This document shows positions 32,888-41,865 of a stretch of DNA of 64,000 nucleotides, piece by piece. Source of the stretch: Acidimicrobiaceae bacterium. GTDB taxonomy: Bacteria; Actinomycetota; Acidimicrobiia; Acidimicrobiales; RAAP-2. The notes under the pieces were generated by a model. It saw nothing but the letters and a program-made list of their open reading frames with translations, searched no databases and was not told the DNA's origin. The translations under genes were made by a program, and so were the position numbers. Every line of letters starts with the position of its first letter. Position 1 is the first letter of the stretch. Location of the stretch: the NCBI GenBank assembly GCA_003162475.1, contig PMOI01000004.1, forward strand, positions 254,049 to 318,048, given 5' to 3'.

Positions 32888-33949
32888 GTGACCGCGATGG
32901 CGTCCAACGAGATTCTGGGCCAGATGTTGAACGAAGGGCTCATCTTCGACGCGACCACGAACAGTGGACTCACCAACCACTTGCCGATGGCTCTCGTCGC
33001 GAAGGCGGCGCTGGGCGCTGGCTCTGACGAACTCTCTCGGTTTGCCAACAAATACCGGAGCCGACTGATTGCGGTGGCCGAGCCTGAGCAGCGACTCACG
33101 AGCTTGTCGTGGCAACGAGCGATCGGCGAACCTTCTGCGTACGCCGATCTCGTCGACTACTTCAACCGCGAAATTGGTGATCACGGCATCGATGAGACTC
33201 TTCGCCGTCATCTCGTCTTCCTCGTTGACGGCATCGCCGGTGCAGCGTTTCACGGCGTCATCCGTCTCGCCTACGCGCTCGACTCAAAGGAGTCGCGACG
33301 AGTGAGTACAGGCTTGGCGTACTTTGCGGCGTCCGCCATGACTCTTGGACCCCTGAACATCGGACCGACAAGGAGTGACGATCCAGAATTCCTTCTCGGT
33401 GAATTGGCGAAGGTCGATCATTGGAAGTCCGTGACCTCGGCGAAAACGATAGGCGAGCAGATGAAAGACGTCGTTTCCAATCCAGCGTTCTCCGAGGTTG
33501 TCTCTTCTTTGGAGATAGACGAGCACACTCCTCGTCGACTGGCTGCGGCGGCGCTGAAGATTTACGCGAGTACCGACGATTTCACGGCACTGCACGGCGT
33601 GACGGGTCTCGAGGCACTGTCGAAGATTCGGCCCTACGTCGACGACGTTGAGCGATTCGACCGGTCCGCCTTCCAGGCCCTGACGGCGGCGTACCTCAGC
33701 ATCGGCGCGCCCACCACCTGGTCGAGTAGTCAACTCGACGATCTCGTTGGGACGACGCAGTTCGACCAATCGACGGTGAGAGCGAAGGCTTCGATGAGCG
33801 ATGACGCACACGTGGCGAAAATCGTCTTCACTTCGTCGCGTCTGAACCAAGAATTTGGTGATCCGCTGTACTCGGCCGTCGCCGAGCGGGCAGTGAGAAA
33901 CGATCGGACCTCCGGGGAAGAGACGGACGAAGTCGTCGTCGAGTGTTGA
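32888..33949 (+). CDS. Questin oxidase-like family protein
   Basis: The protein has 353 residues from GTG 32888. The family pattern is LTNHLPMALVAKAALGAGSDELSRF at residues 27-50, WQRAIGEPSAYADLVDYFNREI, and GIAGAAFHGVIRLAYALDSKESRRVSTGLAYF. These are the conserved segments of the questin-oxidase-like (AflY/GedK) family, otherwise best known from fungal polyketide clusters, where members perform Baeyer-Villiger-like ring cleavage. Bacterial members are uncharacterised. The N- and middle-region His residues are conserved. It has no polyketide synthase nearby, so the substrate is unknown. Confidence 0.75.
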   Translation: MTAMASNEILGQMLNEGLIFDATTNSGLTNHLPMALVAKAALGAGSDELSRFANKYRSRLIAVAEPEQRLTSLSWQRAIGEPSAYADLVDYFNREIGDHGIDETLRRHLVFLVDGIAGAAFHGVIRLAYALDSKESRRVSTGLAYFAASAMTLGPLNIGPTRSDDPEFLLGELAKVDHWKSVTSAKTIGEQMKDVVSNPAFSEVVSSLEIDEHTPRRLAAAALKIYASTDDFTALHGVTGLEALSKIRPYVDDVERFDRSAFQALTAAYLSIGAPTTWSSSQLDDLVGTTQFDQSTVRAKASMSDDAHVAKIVFTSSRLNQEFGDPLYSAVAERAVRNDRTSGEETDEVVVEC

Positions 33950-34035
33950 GAGAAAACGTGTTGCGTTAACGGTCGAGGGGGCCAAGCTCTTGCACCATGC
34001 CTCCGGTCGGAGTGAAACACCGTAATAATCTATGG

Positions 34036-34578
34036 ATGGCACTTCTACCTGACCGACTGTCCGATGGGGACATCTACCTGCGTCGATGGCGTCCAGAGAT
34101 AATCGATGAGATGCTCGAGGCCGTTGAGACGAGCCAGACCGAACTTCGGTTTTGGATGCCTTGGGCGCAAGGCACGCCGAGTCGTGAAGAGCTCCTCAGG
34201 GTCCTGACGAACGGCCAAGAACTCTTTGACGCGAACAAGGAGTGGAACTACGTCATCTTCGAGAACTCGTCAGGCGAACTCGTCGGCGCGGGAGGTCTCC
34301 ACTTCATGGAGGACCCTGACTGTCCGGAGATTGGCTACTGGATTCGCACCGATCGTACCGGTCGCGGCTACGCCACCGCCGCCGCACGAGCCCTCGCCGA
34401 CGCGGCGTTTCGCTTCTTCCCGGACGTACAGCAAGTGAAGATTCGCATGGATCAGGCCAACGTCGCCAGCGCAGCGGTTCCTCCGAAACTGGGATTTCGC
34501 CTTCTGAAGGTGGAGGACCGAGAGATCAAAACTGAAGGTCAAACGGGCAAGGGCCTCGTCTGGGTACTCGATCGCTGA
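34036..34578 (+). CDS. GNAT N-acetyltransferase, RimJ/RimL type
   Basis: The product has 180 residues from ATG 34036; starts further upstream add 13 residues of low similarity. Family features are DGDIYLRRWRPEIIDEML at the N-terminus, ELRFWMPWAQGTPSREELL, EIGYWIRTDRTGRGYATAAARAL (acetyl-CoA motif A) and a final VKIRMDQANVASAAVPPKLGF. RimJ/RimL-type enzymes acetylate protein or small-molecule amines. The target is not known. It is convergent with the small membrane protein gene, 10 bp apart. Confidence 0.85.
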   Translation: MALLPDRLSDGDIYLRRWRPEIIDEMLEAVETSQTELRFWMPWAQGTPSREELLRVLTNGQELFDANKEWNYVIFENSSGELVGAGGLHFMEDPDCPEIGYWIRTDRTGRGYATAAARALADAAFRFFPDVQQVKIRMDQANVASAAVPPKLGFRLLKVEDREIKTEGQTGKGLVWVLDR

Positions 34579-34588
34579 TGGCGGTGAT

Positions 34589-34783
34589 TTAAGCCGTACC
34601 GCTGTTGCGAATGCGCCACGCCCAGGTGAGCAGTACTGCGCCGATCACGAACACCACGGCGCCGAGAACCGCGTAGACGCCGTGACCACTCATGCCCGAA
34701 CCATGCATCACGTTCGTGCCTTGAGCGATCCACACGACGCCGACGATGCACAAGAGGGCACCAATTATTCCTCGAACCCACAT
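34589..34783 (-). CDS. Small two-helix membrane protein
   Basis: The protein has 64 residues from ATG 34783 (GGAG 8 nt upstream). Two hydrophobic helices (residues 3-22 and 35-56) are joined by a short Gly/His/Met-rich loop (VMHGSGMSGHG). The loop's Met/His content could bind copper or other metals, but that is only a suggestion. The C-terminus is basic (WRIRNSG). Similar two-helix proteins are frequent in actinobacteria and have no assigned role. It follows the cytochrome b gene in the same direction, with a 67-bp gap. Confidence 0.65.
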   Translation of the reverse strand: MWVRGIIGALLCIVGVVWIAQGTNVMHGSGMSGHGVYAVLGAVVFVIGAVLLTWAWRIRNSGTA

Positions 34784-34850
34784 CACTGACTCCGATCTAG
34801 AAGACGCCAAACGCCTTCAATCGAACTTACCGTCGATCGGCTCGCTGGCT

Positions 34851-35501
34851 TCAACGAGGTTCGGGCGAGTCCTTCGTCAACTGCTCTTCCTTGAACCACC
34901 CCGCAGCGTTCGTCTTGGCCCATTTCTCGCTCACCCGGCCGGTGAATATCGAGCGAAGTGAACCGGGATGCGTCAAGGCCATGAAGATATGACCAATGAC
35001 CACCGCGAAGATCGCGTACGAGAAGACGTCGTGGACGAACGTCGCGCCGGCACGCCAAGGCACTGGAAAGAATCTGAACCACTGCAGCATCGAGCCCGTC
35101 GCCAGCATCACGATGATGGCCGCGCCAATGAAGATGGCGTTCAACTTCTGACCGGGATTGAACTTGTCAGCTTCGAGTGGACTCTTGCCGAGAGTCCTCA
35201 TCCAGCTGATCTCACTGCGCGTCCAGTAGTTGAAGCGTCGAACGTCACGACGCATCTGCTGGCCCCATGGTCCGAGCAGCGACACGATGATTGGTAGGGG
35301 CAGCGCCAGTCCACTCCAGAGGTGGATCTGTTCGACGACGTGACGCTGAAAGACGATACCGAAGAACGAACCGAAGTAGAGCGGTATGGCCGTGAACATG
35401 AGGACGCCGAACAAAGTGGCGTTCGCCCAATGCGCGGAACGTTGAACGCGGTCGAAGCGAAGAATTCGCGTGGTGGACTGTGCGGTTCGAGTGATGGTCA
35501 C
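34851..35501 (-). CDS. Cytochrome b561-type membrane subunit of a molybdo-oxidoreductase
   Basis: The protein has 216 residues from GTG 35501, with GGAG 8 nt upstream. Four helices are predicted with haem-ligand histidines in RSAHWANATLFGVLMF, VVEQIHLWSGLALPLP, TFVHDVFSYAIFAVVIGHIFMALTHPG. It belongs to the di-haem cytochrome b561/Ni-Fe hydrogenase b-subunit type. It should move electrons between the exported molybdoenzyme and the quinone pool. The start lies 5 nt after the stop of the molybdoenzyme gene, so the pair is translationally coupled, as in MsrPQ-like systems, although MsrQ itself is a different family. Confidence 0.85.
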   Translation of the reverse strand: MTITRTAQSTTRILRFDRVQRSAHWANATLFGVLMFTAIPLYFGSFFGIVFQRHVVEQIHLWSGLALPLPIIVSLLGPWGQQMRRDVRRFNYWTRSEISWMRTLGKSPLEADKFNPGQKLNAIFIGAAIIVMLATGSMLQWFRFFPVPWRAGATFVHDVFSYAIFAVVIGHIFMALTHPGSLRSIFTGRVSEKWAKTNAAGWFKEEQLTKDSPEPR

Positions 35502-35506
35502 GATCG

Positions 35507-36235
35507 CTACTCCAGACTGGGTTCTGGATTGGTCGGGCCGGTGGAGCCGTCGAGCCAACCGTTCACCGGGTAACCGTTCTGTTCCCAGAAACCCGGTTGG
35601 ACGGTATTGACGACACGGATCGCCGAGAGCCACTTCAGCGACTTGTAGCCGAACATCTGCGCGACGTAGAGCCGCACCGGTCCGCCGTGCTCGGTGGTGA
35701 CGGGTGCGCCCAGCATTCGATACGCCACGATCACGTCGGGCAAGTGGGCCTGGTCGATCGTGAGGCTCTCGGTGTCCGCACGGTCGTAGGACTCGAACGT
35801 CAGTGCCACTCCCTCGGGTTTGACGCCAACGGTGTCCAAGAGGTCGGACAAGAGAACGCCTTCCCATTCGACGTTGGGCACACGCCATCCCGTCACGCAC
35901 TGGAAGGGCTTGGTGAACGACGTCACCGGCATCGCCTGAAGGTCGGCCAACGTGAAGGTCTTTGGACGCTCAACGAGTCCGCTGACCTTGAGCCGGTAGT
36001 CATGATTGGCGACCTTGGGCAACGTGCCCGTGATGGTGTAGATCCGAAAGCGATCACCGCCGGGCAAGATTCCGCCCAGCCCCGAACCGAAGGCGTTGCC
36101 CAGGAAGTTCTGGATGCTATTCCCGAAGGCGATGCCGAGTGCGCCCAGGGCACCGAGGCCGAGAATGGTCCTTCGCCCGACCGCTATTCGTTTGACGGGC
36201 TCGTTCGATGCCGGATGAGTGTTCGCGGATGCCAC
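35507..36235 (-). CDS. Tat-exported molybdopterin-dependent oxidoreductase (sulfite-oxidase/YedY fold)
   Basis: The protein has 242 residues from ATG 36235. The twin-arginine signal is VGRRTILGLGALGALG (RR at residues 21-22), so it is exported folded. The oxidoreductase molybdopterin-binding domain covers residues 60-220, with the molybdenum-ligand Cys in KPFQCVTGWRVPNVEWEG. Other conserved parts are TFESYDRADTESLTIDQA and GGPVRLYVAQMFGYKSLKWL. Substrates in this family include sulfite, nitrate and methionine sulfoxide; this one is not resolved. Its cytochrome b partner follows. It lies 6 kb from the molybdenum-cofactor locus, which would supply its cofactor. Confidence 0.88.
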   Translation of the reverse strand: MASANTHPASNEPVKRIAVGRRTILGLGALGALGIAFGNSIQNFLGNAFGSGLGGILPGGDRFRIYTITGTLPKVANHDYRLKVSGLVERPKTFTLADLQAMPVTSFTKPFQCVTGWRVPNVEWEGVLLSDLLDTVGVKPEGVALTFESYDRADTESLTIDQAHLPDVIVAYRMLGAPVTTEHGGPVRLYVAQMFGYKSLKWLSAIRVVNTVQPGFWEQNGYPVNGWLDGSTGPTNPEPSLE

Positions 36236-36239
36236 GGCG

Positions 36240-36341
36240 TCAGTTCGTTCCGGCGAGGCCGCGGCGACTCAACACGGCGAGGAGATGGGAGCAGCCACGA
36301 AGGTCACGGGCGAACTTGAACGTCACGTCGTTGAACGACAT
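36240..36341 (-). CDS. 33-residue leader-type ORF before the molybdoenzyme
   Basis: ATG 36341 follows AAAGGGGCAACC, a strong ribosome site, and the frame ends at TGA 36240-36242, 4 nt before the molybdoenzyme ATG. The peptide is basic (LRGCSHLLAVLSRRGLAGTN at its end) with one cysteine. Its strong site and tight spacing suggest either a small protein or a leader peptide that couples translation of the molybdoenzyme. It is too short for confident family assignment. Confidence 0.5.
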   Translation of the reverse strand: MSFNDVTFKFARDLRGCSHLLAVLSRRGLAGTN

Positions 36342-36387
36342 GGTTGCCCCTTTCCGATGAAGTGGCGTGGAGCACCCCCATACTGCC

Positions 36388-36402
36388 AGTGAAAGCGTCA
36401 CT
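36388..36402. promoter_or_regulatory. Inverted repeat AGTGA-N5-TCACT upstream of the leader ORF
   Basis: Perfect 5-bp arms flank AAGCG about 50 bp upstream of the 33-residue ORF. It could be an operator of the molybdoenzyme operon; 5-bp arms can also occur by chance. Confidence 0.3.
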
Positions 36403-36430
36403 ATCGGGTCGCAGGCAGCCTAAGAAGTTG

Positions 36431-36763
36431 CTAAGCACTGAGCTTGGCGGCGGCGATGGTCGAGTGCGTCAGGGTGCCCGTAACGGTCACCAAAGCGCCC
36501 ACCTTGATGTTCTTCTTCGAGCCCATCACCCAGTGGGTCATCGCGTCGTAGTGAACGACGTAGGTCTTCGCCCCGACGACCAAGTTGAACGACTCCGTGG
36601 TGCCCATCGTTTCGTTCAGTTTCCCGACTTTGCCGTGCCAAGTGTGGGCCTTCATCGTGGCGTGGGTCTGGGCGGCGCCCGCGGGGCCAGCGACGACACC
36701 GAAACCGAGCATGCCGAGTGCCAGTGCCGTTGGTAAGGCCAAGGTTGCCAAAATTCTCTTCAT
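36431..36763 (-). CDS. Small exported protein, OB-fold-like (DUF5666-like)
   Basis: The protein has 110 residues from ATG 36763, behind AGAGAGGAATGATCAC. Residues 1-31 form a Sec signal peptide (LALPTALALGMLGFGVVAGPAGA). The mature part reads WHGKVGKLNETMGTTESFNL, then KTYVVHYDAMTHWVMGSKKN and KVGALVTVTGTLTHSTI. This beta-barrel pattern is that of DUF5666 and similar OB-like exported domains (a K-x-G-x-x-V-x-V-x-G-x-L motif). It may bind a metal or cofactor at the surface. It lies upstream of the molybdoenzyme operon with a 90-bp gap and may share its expression. Confidence 0.7.
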   Translation of the reverse strand: MKRILATLALPTALALGMLGFGVVAGPAGAAQTHATMKAHTWHGKVGKLNETMGTTESFNLVVGAKTYVVHYDAMTHWVMGSKKNIKVGALVTVTGTLTHSTIAAAKLSA

Positions 36764-36880
36764 GTGATCATTCCTCTCTGCGCGCTGCGCAGTGTTCGTT
36801 TCGTGAGCCACTTCGGACGACCTCGTCCATAAGTGCAGTCCCGCCATCGCCAAAGGCGTTACAAGACGTTGAACGCCGCC

Positions 36881-38065
36881 CTAGACCTGGAGACCGACGA
36901 GGGCCAGGATGACGCCCACGGCACCCGCGATGAGAAGACCACTCACCACGCCACGTCGGAGAAGAAAGAGCCAAATCCCGGCACCGGCCAGGATTGGTAC
37001 CTGCCAGAGGTATTGGAGTGAGAGTCCGAGGGGGATCGCGGATCCGGCGATTGCGCCAATGACGGCCGGTCCCGCGCCCGCGAAGAAGGACCGGATCGTC
37101 TCGTTCGCTCGAATCGTGTCGAATCTCGAACCGCCGAGGAAGACGAAGACGAACGACGGCGCGAACGCGATCAGCGCGGCCAAGAGCCCGCCACCGACCC
37201 CCGCGGCGGCGTAACCAACGACGGCGACCGTTTGGACGACGGGTCCGGGGGTGATCTGGCCGAGGGCGACAGCGTTGAGGAACTGCGCGGCGGTCATCCA
37301 GTGGTACGTCGCCACCGCGTCGTGCTGCATGATCGGCACGATGACGAAACCACCGCCGTAGGAAAGGGCGCCAACTTTCAAGGCAACCCACGCCAAGGCG
37401 CTGACGCCGCCCAACGCTCCGGCGTGGATCGCGGCGACCGGGAGGAGCGCCCCTCGCGAACTTTTTGCTGTTCGTTGGCCACCACGTCGAATCGAGACCT
37501 CAACCAGGCCAGCCCCGATGAGAACGACGACGAGGTAGGGGCCGATCGTGGCGGCGCCCACGCCTCCCACTGTGGCGTAGATCGTCCAGCGAACGACTGC
37601 TGAGCGAGTCCGTCCGGCGCGCTCGCGACTCGACGGGACGAGCTGCCACGCCGCGTGTAACGCCACGGCCGGCACCGCCGCCCCCGCGCCGGCCGCCGCA
37701 CCAAGAACCCAGTGCGCCGGGTGGTGGGCGAGAAACAGCGCCGAGAATGCGAGGATGATGGCGAGGCCCGGAAGAATGAAGCAGACACCACCCACGATGC
37801 CACCCATCACACCGCGCAGCCGCCAGGCGCAGAAGATGGCGAGTTGCGTGGACGCGGGGCCGGGCAGAAGGTTCGTCGCGGCGATCGCGTCCTCGAACTC
37901 CTCGGCCTCCATCCAGCGTCGTTCATTGACACACATTCGACGGAGCAACGCGATGTGCGTGGGAGGCCCACCAAAACCAACGCAACCTAGTCGCGTCCAC
38001 TCGCGCCCGACCGTCGCGAGTGAAACGCGGGAGTCGGGTGGCGACGACGGTGCGCCGTCAGACAT
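36881..38065 (-). CDS. chrA: Chromate transporter, long-form CHR protein
   Basis: The protein has 394 residues from ATG 38065; a TTG four codons upstream is also possible. It is a long-form protein with two homologous halves, each with the CHR signature. In the first half it is GCVGFGGPPTHIALLRRMCV with ATNLLPGPASTQLAIF. In the second it is KVGALSYGGGFVIVPIMQ with NAVALGQITPGPVVQTVAVVGY. The family exports chromate by proton antiport using the sulfate-like path. Members without a chromate background have unclear substrates. It lies next to the molybdoenzyme region, but no operon link is visible. Confidence 0.9.
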   Translation of the reverse strand: MSDGAPSSPPDSRVSLATVGREWTRLGCVGFGGPPTHIALLRRMCVNERRWMEAEEFEDAIAATNLLPGPASTQLAIFCAWRLRGVMGGIVGGVCFILPGLAIILAFSALFLAHHPAHWVLGAAAGAGAAVPAVALHAAWQLVPSSRERAGRTRSAVVRWTIYATVGGVGAATIGPYLVVVLIGAGLVEVSIRRGGQRTAKSSRGALLPVAAIHAGALGGVSALAWVALKVGALSYGGGFVIVPIMQHDAVATYHWMTAAQFLNAVALGQITPGPVVQTVAVVGYAAAGVGGGLLAALIAFAPSFVFVFLGGSRFDTIRANETIRSFFAGAGPAVIGAIAGSAIPLGLSLQYLWQVPILAGAGIWLFLLRRGVVSGLLIAGAVGVILALVGLQV

Positions 38066-38200
38066 ACGGGAGGTCAATTAGGCGATTGGCACACCGCGTC
38101 AATCGATCGAGGGTGGGCATGGCAAGAAATCTAGGGGAGCCCTCGCCACTCTTCAAGATCGTCGCTTCCAGTACGTTGAGTATCAAAGAGAGGGTGAGTC

Positions 38201-39127
38201 ATGTCCGCAATAAGCGTCACGAACCTTCGCAAGTCCTACAAGAAGATCGACGCCGTTGATGACGTGAGTTTCGACGTCGAGCGCGGCGAAGTGTTCGCGC
38301 TCCTTGGACCCAACGGTGCGGGCAAGACGACCTGTATCGAGATCCTCGAAGGATTCCTTCGCCGAGACAGTGGCCAGGTCCAGGTCTTGGGAGTCGACCC
38401 AGGTCTGCGCCAGCAACAGCAGTGGCTTCGCGCACGTATCGGCGTGGTCCTTCAAGAACTGGCCGTCGAGTCGTTCTTCACGGTCCGTCAGGTTCTCGAG
38501 CGAAACGCCGGTTTCTACCCCGCGCCTCGCCCCATCGACGAAGTGATCGAACTCGTCGGGTTGCGAGAGAAGGCGGACGCCAAGGTGAAGAAGCTCTCGG
38601 GGGGCCAACAGCGTCGCCTCGACATCGGGCTCGGGATCATCGGCCGGCCCGAGTTGTTGTTCCTCGACGAACCAACGACTGGGCTCGATCCCGGCGCACG
38701 CCGTACGACGTGGGAGCTAATTCGCACGCTCTCGGCCGAGGGCACGACCGTGCTGCTCTCGAGTCACTACATGGATGAAGTGGAGGCACTCGCGAAGCGT
38801 GTCGCGGTTCTTCGGCGCGGCCGTGTCGTCGCCGCCGGTCCGCCAGCATCACTCGGTGGACGTGATCGCGGTCAGGTGACCATTCGCTTCACCCTTCCGG
38901 CGGGTGGTCCTTCCTCAGACCTACCCGTCGCGCCCACACGTCGTGAAGGAACGTCGGTTGAGATAGACACCAACGACGAGGTCGTGGTCCTCAATGAGAT
39001 CACGGGCTGGGCCCTCGAGCACAAGGTGATCGTGACGGGACTCGACGTGACGAGAAAGACCCTCGAGGACGTGTACCTCGCGCTCACGCACGAAGAGATC
39101 GACGAACCAACACGAGCTAACGCATGA
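38201..39127 (+). CDS. ABC-2 type exporter, ATP-binding subunit
   Basis: The protein has 308 residues from ATG 38201 (GAGAGGGTGAGTC upstream). All nucleotide-binding motifs are present: Walker A LLGPNGAGKTTCIEIL, Q-loop VLQE, signature KKLSGGQQRRLDIGLGI, Walker B LLFLDEPTTGLDPGAR, and switch His in LLSSHYMDE. The C-terminal 80 residues form the substrate-independent regulatory domain of DrrA-type proteins. It powers the permease encoded directly downstream (ATGA overlap at 39124-39127). Such pairs export drugs, lipids or polysaccharide precursors; the cargo cannot be read. Confidence 0.93.
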   Translation: MSAISVTNLRKSYKKIDAVDDVSFDVERGEVFALLGPNGAGKTTCIEILEGFLRRDSGQVQVLGVDPGLRQQQQWLRARIGVVLQELAVESFFTVRQVLERNAGFYPAPRPIDEVIELVGLREKADAKVKKLSGGQQRRLDIGLGIIGRPELLFLDEPTTGLDPGARRTTWELIRTLSAEGTTVLLSSHYMDEVEALAKRVAVLRRGRVVAAGPPASLGGRDRGQVTIRFTLPAGGPSSDLPVAPTRREGTSVEIDTNDEVVVLNEITGWALEHKVIVTGLDVTRKTLEDVYLALTHEEIDEPTRANA

Positions 39128-39930
39128 GCGCGTCAACGACAACGTCGCGACGCTCTCTCGTCCCACACGACGTGCGACTCATCGCGCACCAGGTTCGCTA
39201 CGAGCAACTGGCGTTCTGGCTCAATCGAGTCGGCGCGATCTTCACCGTGGTGTTCTCGGTTCTCTTCCTCGTCATGTTGGGCGCCAGCGCCGGTCAGGCG
39301 CACATCAGTTTCCTGCACCACCTCAAGCTGATCAAGTACTACGTGCCGGGGTTCGTGGCCTACGGCATCATGTCCGCGTGCTTCACGACACTGGCCATCA
39401 ACCTCGTGGTTCGTCGAGAAACGGGACAGTTGAAGCGGTTGCGTCTAAGTCCGTTGCCCTCGCGGGTGCTGGTCGTGGCGATCTTCGTGAGCACGACAAT
39501 CGTGTCGCTCGTGCAGGTGGCGCTCTTGCTCTTAATCGGCCGATTCGGTTACGCGGTGAACTTCCCCGTGTCGTGGCTCGCCTTCGCCCTCGTTTTGCTC
39601 GTGGGCATCGTGAGTTTTTCCGCGATGGGCGTCGCCATCAGCACGGTTATTCCCAACCAGGAGACCGCTGGACCCGTCACCAGCATCGTCTTTTTCGTGC
39701 TGCTGTTCTTAGCCGGTTTGTGGTTTCCGTTGTCTCCCCACTCTGGACTGGAGAAGTTCTCGAACTACTTTCCGGTGCTTCATTTCATCAAAGCCGTTAA
39801 CGCACCCTTCGAGTTCCAGCCAGGAGTTTCACCGTGGGCGTGGCACGACCTGTTGATCATCGCGCTGTGGGGAGTCGTCGCGGTCATCGTGGCCGTGCGT
39901 AAATTCAAGTGGGCACCGCGACGTAGTTAG
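39124..39930 (+). CDS. ABC-2 type exporter, permease subunit
   Basis: The protein has 268 residues, starting at ATG 39124 inside the stop of the ATPase gene (ATGA). Six helices are predicted. Family marks are the N-terminal LIAHQVRYEQLAFWLNR interface helix, the intracellular RRETGQLKRLRLSPLPSRVLVVA loop that contacts the ATPase, and VIPNQETAGPVTSIVFFVLLFLAGLWFPLS near the C-terminus. It belongs to the DrrB/YadH group. It should dimerise with two copies of the ATPase and form the export path. Confidence 0.9.
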   Translation: MSASTTTSRRSLVPHDVRLIAHQVRYEQLAFWLNRVGAIFTVVFSVLFLVMLGASAGQAHISFLHHLKLIKYYVPGFVAYGIMSACFTTLAINLVVRRETGQLKRLRLSPLPSRVLVVAIFVSTTIVSLVQVALLLLIGRFGYAVNFPVSWLAFALVLLVGIVSFSAMGVAISTVIPNQETAGPVTSIVFFVLLFLAGLWFPLSPHSGLEKFSNYFPVLHFIKAVNAPFEFQPGVSPWAWHDLLIIALWGVVAVIVAVRKFKWAPRRS

Positions 39931-40005
39931 CGGCCACCCGGGGTCCGAACACCGCACGCACTGAGTTTGTCCCGGGCCTTCCAACCCGAAGGAAAGGAGG
40001 TTGAC

Positions 40006-40623
40006 ATGGGCATCTACGGGGAACGAATCCTGCCGCGAATTCAAGACAAGGTAATGAAACGCAAAGGAATGAGTGAGGTGCGCCGTCGCGTTTGTTCGGG
40101 GCTATCTGGAGATGTGGTCGAGGTCGGATTCGGAACGGGCCTGAATGTTCCCTACTACCCGTCTGAAGTGAGGAAAGTCTTTGCCGTAGAGCCATCGCGA
40201 GTATGTATGCAACTCGCCCAAGAACGCATTTCGCGCTCGAGCGTTCCGGTTGAGCTGGCGGGATTGACGGGTGAGCACCTGGACCTACCCTCCGAATCAT
40301 TTGACAGTGTCCTCTCCACGTGGACACTGTGCACGATCCCCAATCTCGAGGCGGCACTCAAAGAGATTCATCGGGTGCTGAAGTCAGGAGGCACCTTCCA
40401 CTTCGTAGAACACGGCCACGCGCCCGACACCAAGACCGCACGGTGGCAGCGACGAATCGAGCCATTCAACAAGAAGATCGCCGGAGGCTGTCATCTGACC
40501 CGGCGCGTGCCCGAGTCCCTCGAGAGGGCCGGTTTTCAGATTGAGCATCTTGAAACGTACTACTTCGAAGGCGAACCGAAGCCCTTTGGCTACACGTTCG
40601 AAGGCCGAGCGGCGAGGTCCTAG
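40006..40623 (+). CDS. Class I SAM-dependent methyltransferase
   Basis: The protein has 205 residues from ATG 40006, which has an excellent site (AAAGGAGGTTGAC); the in-frame start at 39967 is not used. The SAM fold is seen in VVEVGFGTGLNVPYYPSEV, the acidic VFAVEPSRVCMQLAQER, and SFDSVLSTWTLCTIPNLEAALKEIHRVLKSGGTFHFVEHG. This group resembles UbiE/phosphatidylethanolamine-methyltransferase-like enzymes. The acceptor is unknown. It follows the ABC exporter by 75 bp and could modify the exported compound, which is inference. Confidence 0.85.
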   Translation: MGIYGERILPRIQDKVMKRKGMSEVRRRVCSGLSGDVVEVGFGTGLNVPYYPSEVRKVFAVEPSRVCMQLAQERISRSSVPVELAGLTGEHLDLPSESFDSVLSTWTLCTIPNLEAALKEIHRVLKSGGTFHFVEHGHAPDTKTARWQRRIEPFNKKIAGGCHLTRRVPESLERAGFQIEHLETYYFEGEPKPFGYTFEGRAARS

Positions 40624-40749
40624 TTTCTCGGACGTGGTCAGGTCCGAGGCGTTCTCAAGTCGTGAACAAGAAACCAAGGAAAGACCGACGACTCTTCGCT
40701 ACTGTAAGTCGAGAAGACGAGATCCCGTGATCCTGAAAAGGAGGTACCC

Positions 40750-41865
40750 ATGAGTGGTGTGCGAGTGTTGGTCGGCACGAAAAAAGGTGCGTTTATTCTG
40801 ACCTCAGATGGTCAACGCAAGGACTGGAACGTGAACGGTCCATTCTTCGAAGGTTGGGAGATGTACCACCTCAAGGGTTCGCCCGTTGACCCGAACCGCA
40901 TCTACGCGTCACAGTCGACGGGCTGGTTCGGACAGATTATCCAACGCTCTGACGACGGCGGCACGACGTGGAATCCCGTTGGTAACCAGTTCCAATACGA
41001 CGGCGTGCCCGGCACGCACCAGTGGTACGACGGCACGCCGCACCCGTGGGAGTTCGCACGCGTCTGGCACCTCGAACCGTCGTTGACCGATCCCGACACC
41101 GTCCTTGCGGGCGTCGAGGACGCTGCACTGTTTCGCTCGACCGATGGCGGCGAGAGCTGGGCGGAGTTGTCAGGACTTCGCAACACCGAAAAGGGATCGT
41201 CGTGGCAGCCCGGCGCTGGCGGGATGTGCCTGCACACGATTCTCGTTAGTCCCAACGACCCCGAGAGGATCTTCATCGCCATCTCGTCGGCCGGCGTCTT
41301 TCGCACCGACGACGGTGGCAAGACCTGGACACCCAAGAACAAGGGCCTGCACTCTGAAGGAATACCCGACGGGGACGCCGAGGTCGGACACTGCGTGCAC
41401 CGCATCGCCCTTCACCCGTCGCGCCCCGATACGTTGTTCATGCAAAAGCACTGGGACGTCATGCGAAGCGATAACGCTGGTGATTCGTGGACTGAGATCA
41501 GTGGCAACTTGCCCACCGACTTCGGCTTCGCGATCGACGTGCACGCGCATGAACCAGAGACCGTCTACGTCGTGCCCATCACGAGTGATTCGGTGCACTT
41601 CCCCCCGGAAGGCAAACTCCGTGTCTACCGCAGCCGCAGTGGTGGCAACGAGTGGGAACCGCTCACGAAAGGCCTCCCACAGGAGAACTGCTACGTTGAC
41701 GTGCTGCGCGACGCCATGGCCGTCGACTCGCTCGACTCCTGTGGTGTGTACTTCGGCACCACCGGGGGACAGGTCTACGCGTCGTCGAACGCCGGCGACA
41801 GTTGGGAGCCAATCGTTCGCGACCTGCCCGCCGTGCTGTCGGTGGAAGTCCAGACGCTGGCATGA
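40750..41865 (+). CDS. Asp-box (BNR/sortilin-like) beta-propeller protein
   Basis: The protein has 371 residues from ATG 40750, behind AAAGGAGGTACCC. At least five Asp-box motifs are present: [40 protein letters not shown]. They mark successive blades of a VPS10/sialidase-like propeller. There is no signal peptide, so it stays in the cytoplasm, and the catalytic Arg triad of sialidases is not evident. Conserved stretches between blades include [15 protein letters not shown] and [24 protein letters not shown]. Its stop overlaps the ATG of the MoaD/ThiS-like gene, so the two are expressed together at a fixed ratio. Confidence 0.85.
   Translation: MSGVRVLVGTKKGAFILTSDGQRKDWNVNGPFFEGWEMYHLKGSPVDPNRIYASQSTGWFGQIIQRSDDGGTTWNPVGNQFQYDGVPGTHQWYDGTPHPWEFARVWHLEPSLTDPDTVLAGVEDAALFRSTDGGESWAELSGLRNTEKGSSWQPGAGGMCLHTILVSPNDPERIFIAISSAGVFRTDDGGKTWTPKNKGLHSEGIPDGDAEVGHCVHRIALHPSRPDTLFMQKHWDVMRSDNAGDSWTEISGNLPTDFGFAIDVHAHEPETVYVVPITSDSVHFPPEGKLRVYRSRSGGNEWEPLTKGLPQENCYVDVLRDAMAVDSLDSCGVYFGTTGGQVYASSNAGDSWEPIVRDLPAVLSVEVQTLA

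Noticed and set aside
40750..41865. Sialidase (neuraminidase) function for the Asp-box protein
   Set aside because: Asp boxes mark the fold only. There is no signal peptide and no catalytic Arg triad or Tyr/Glu pair that I can see.
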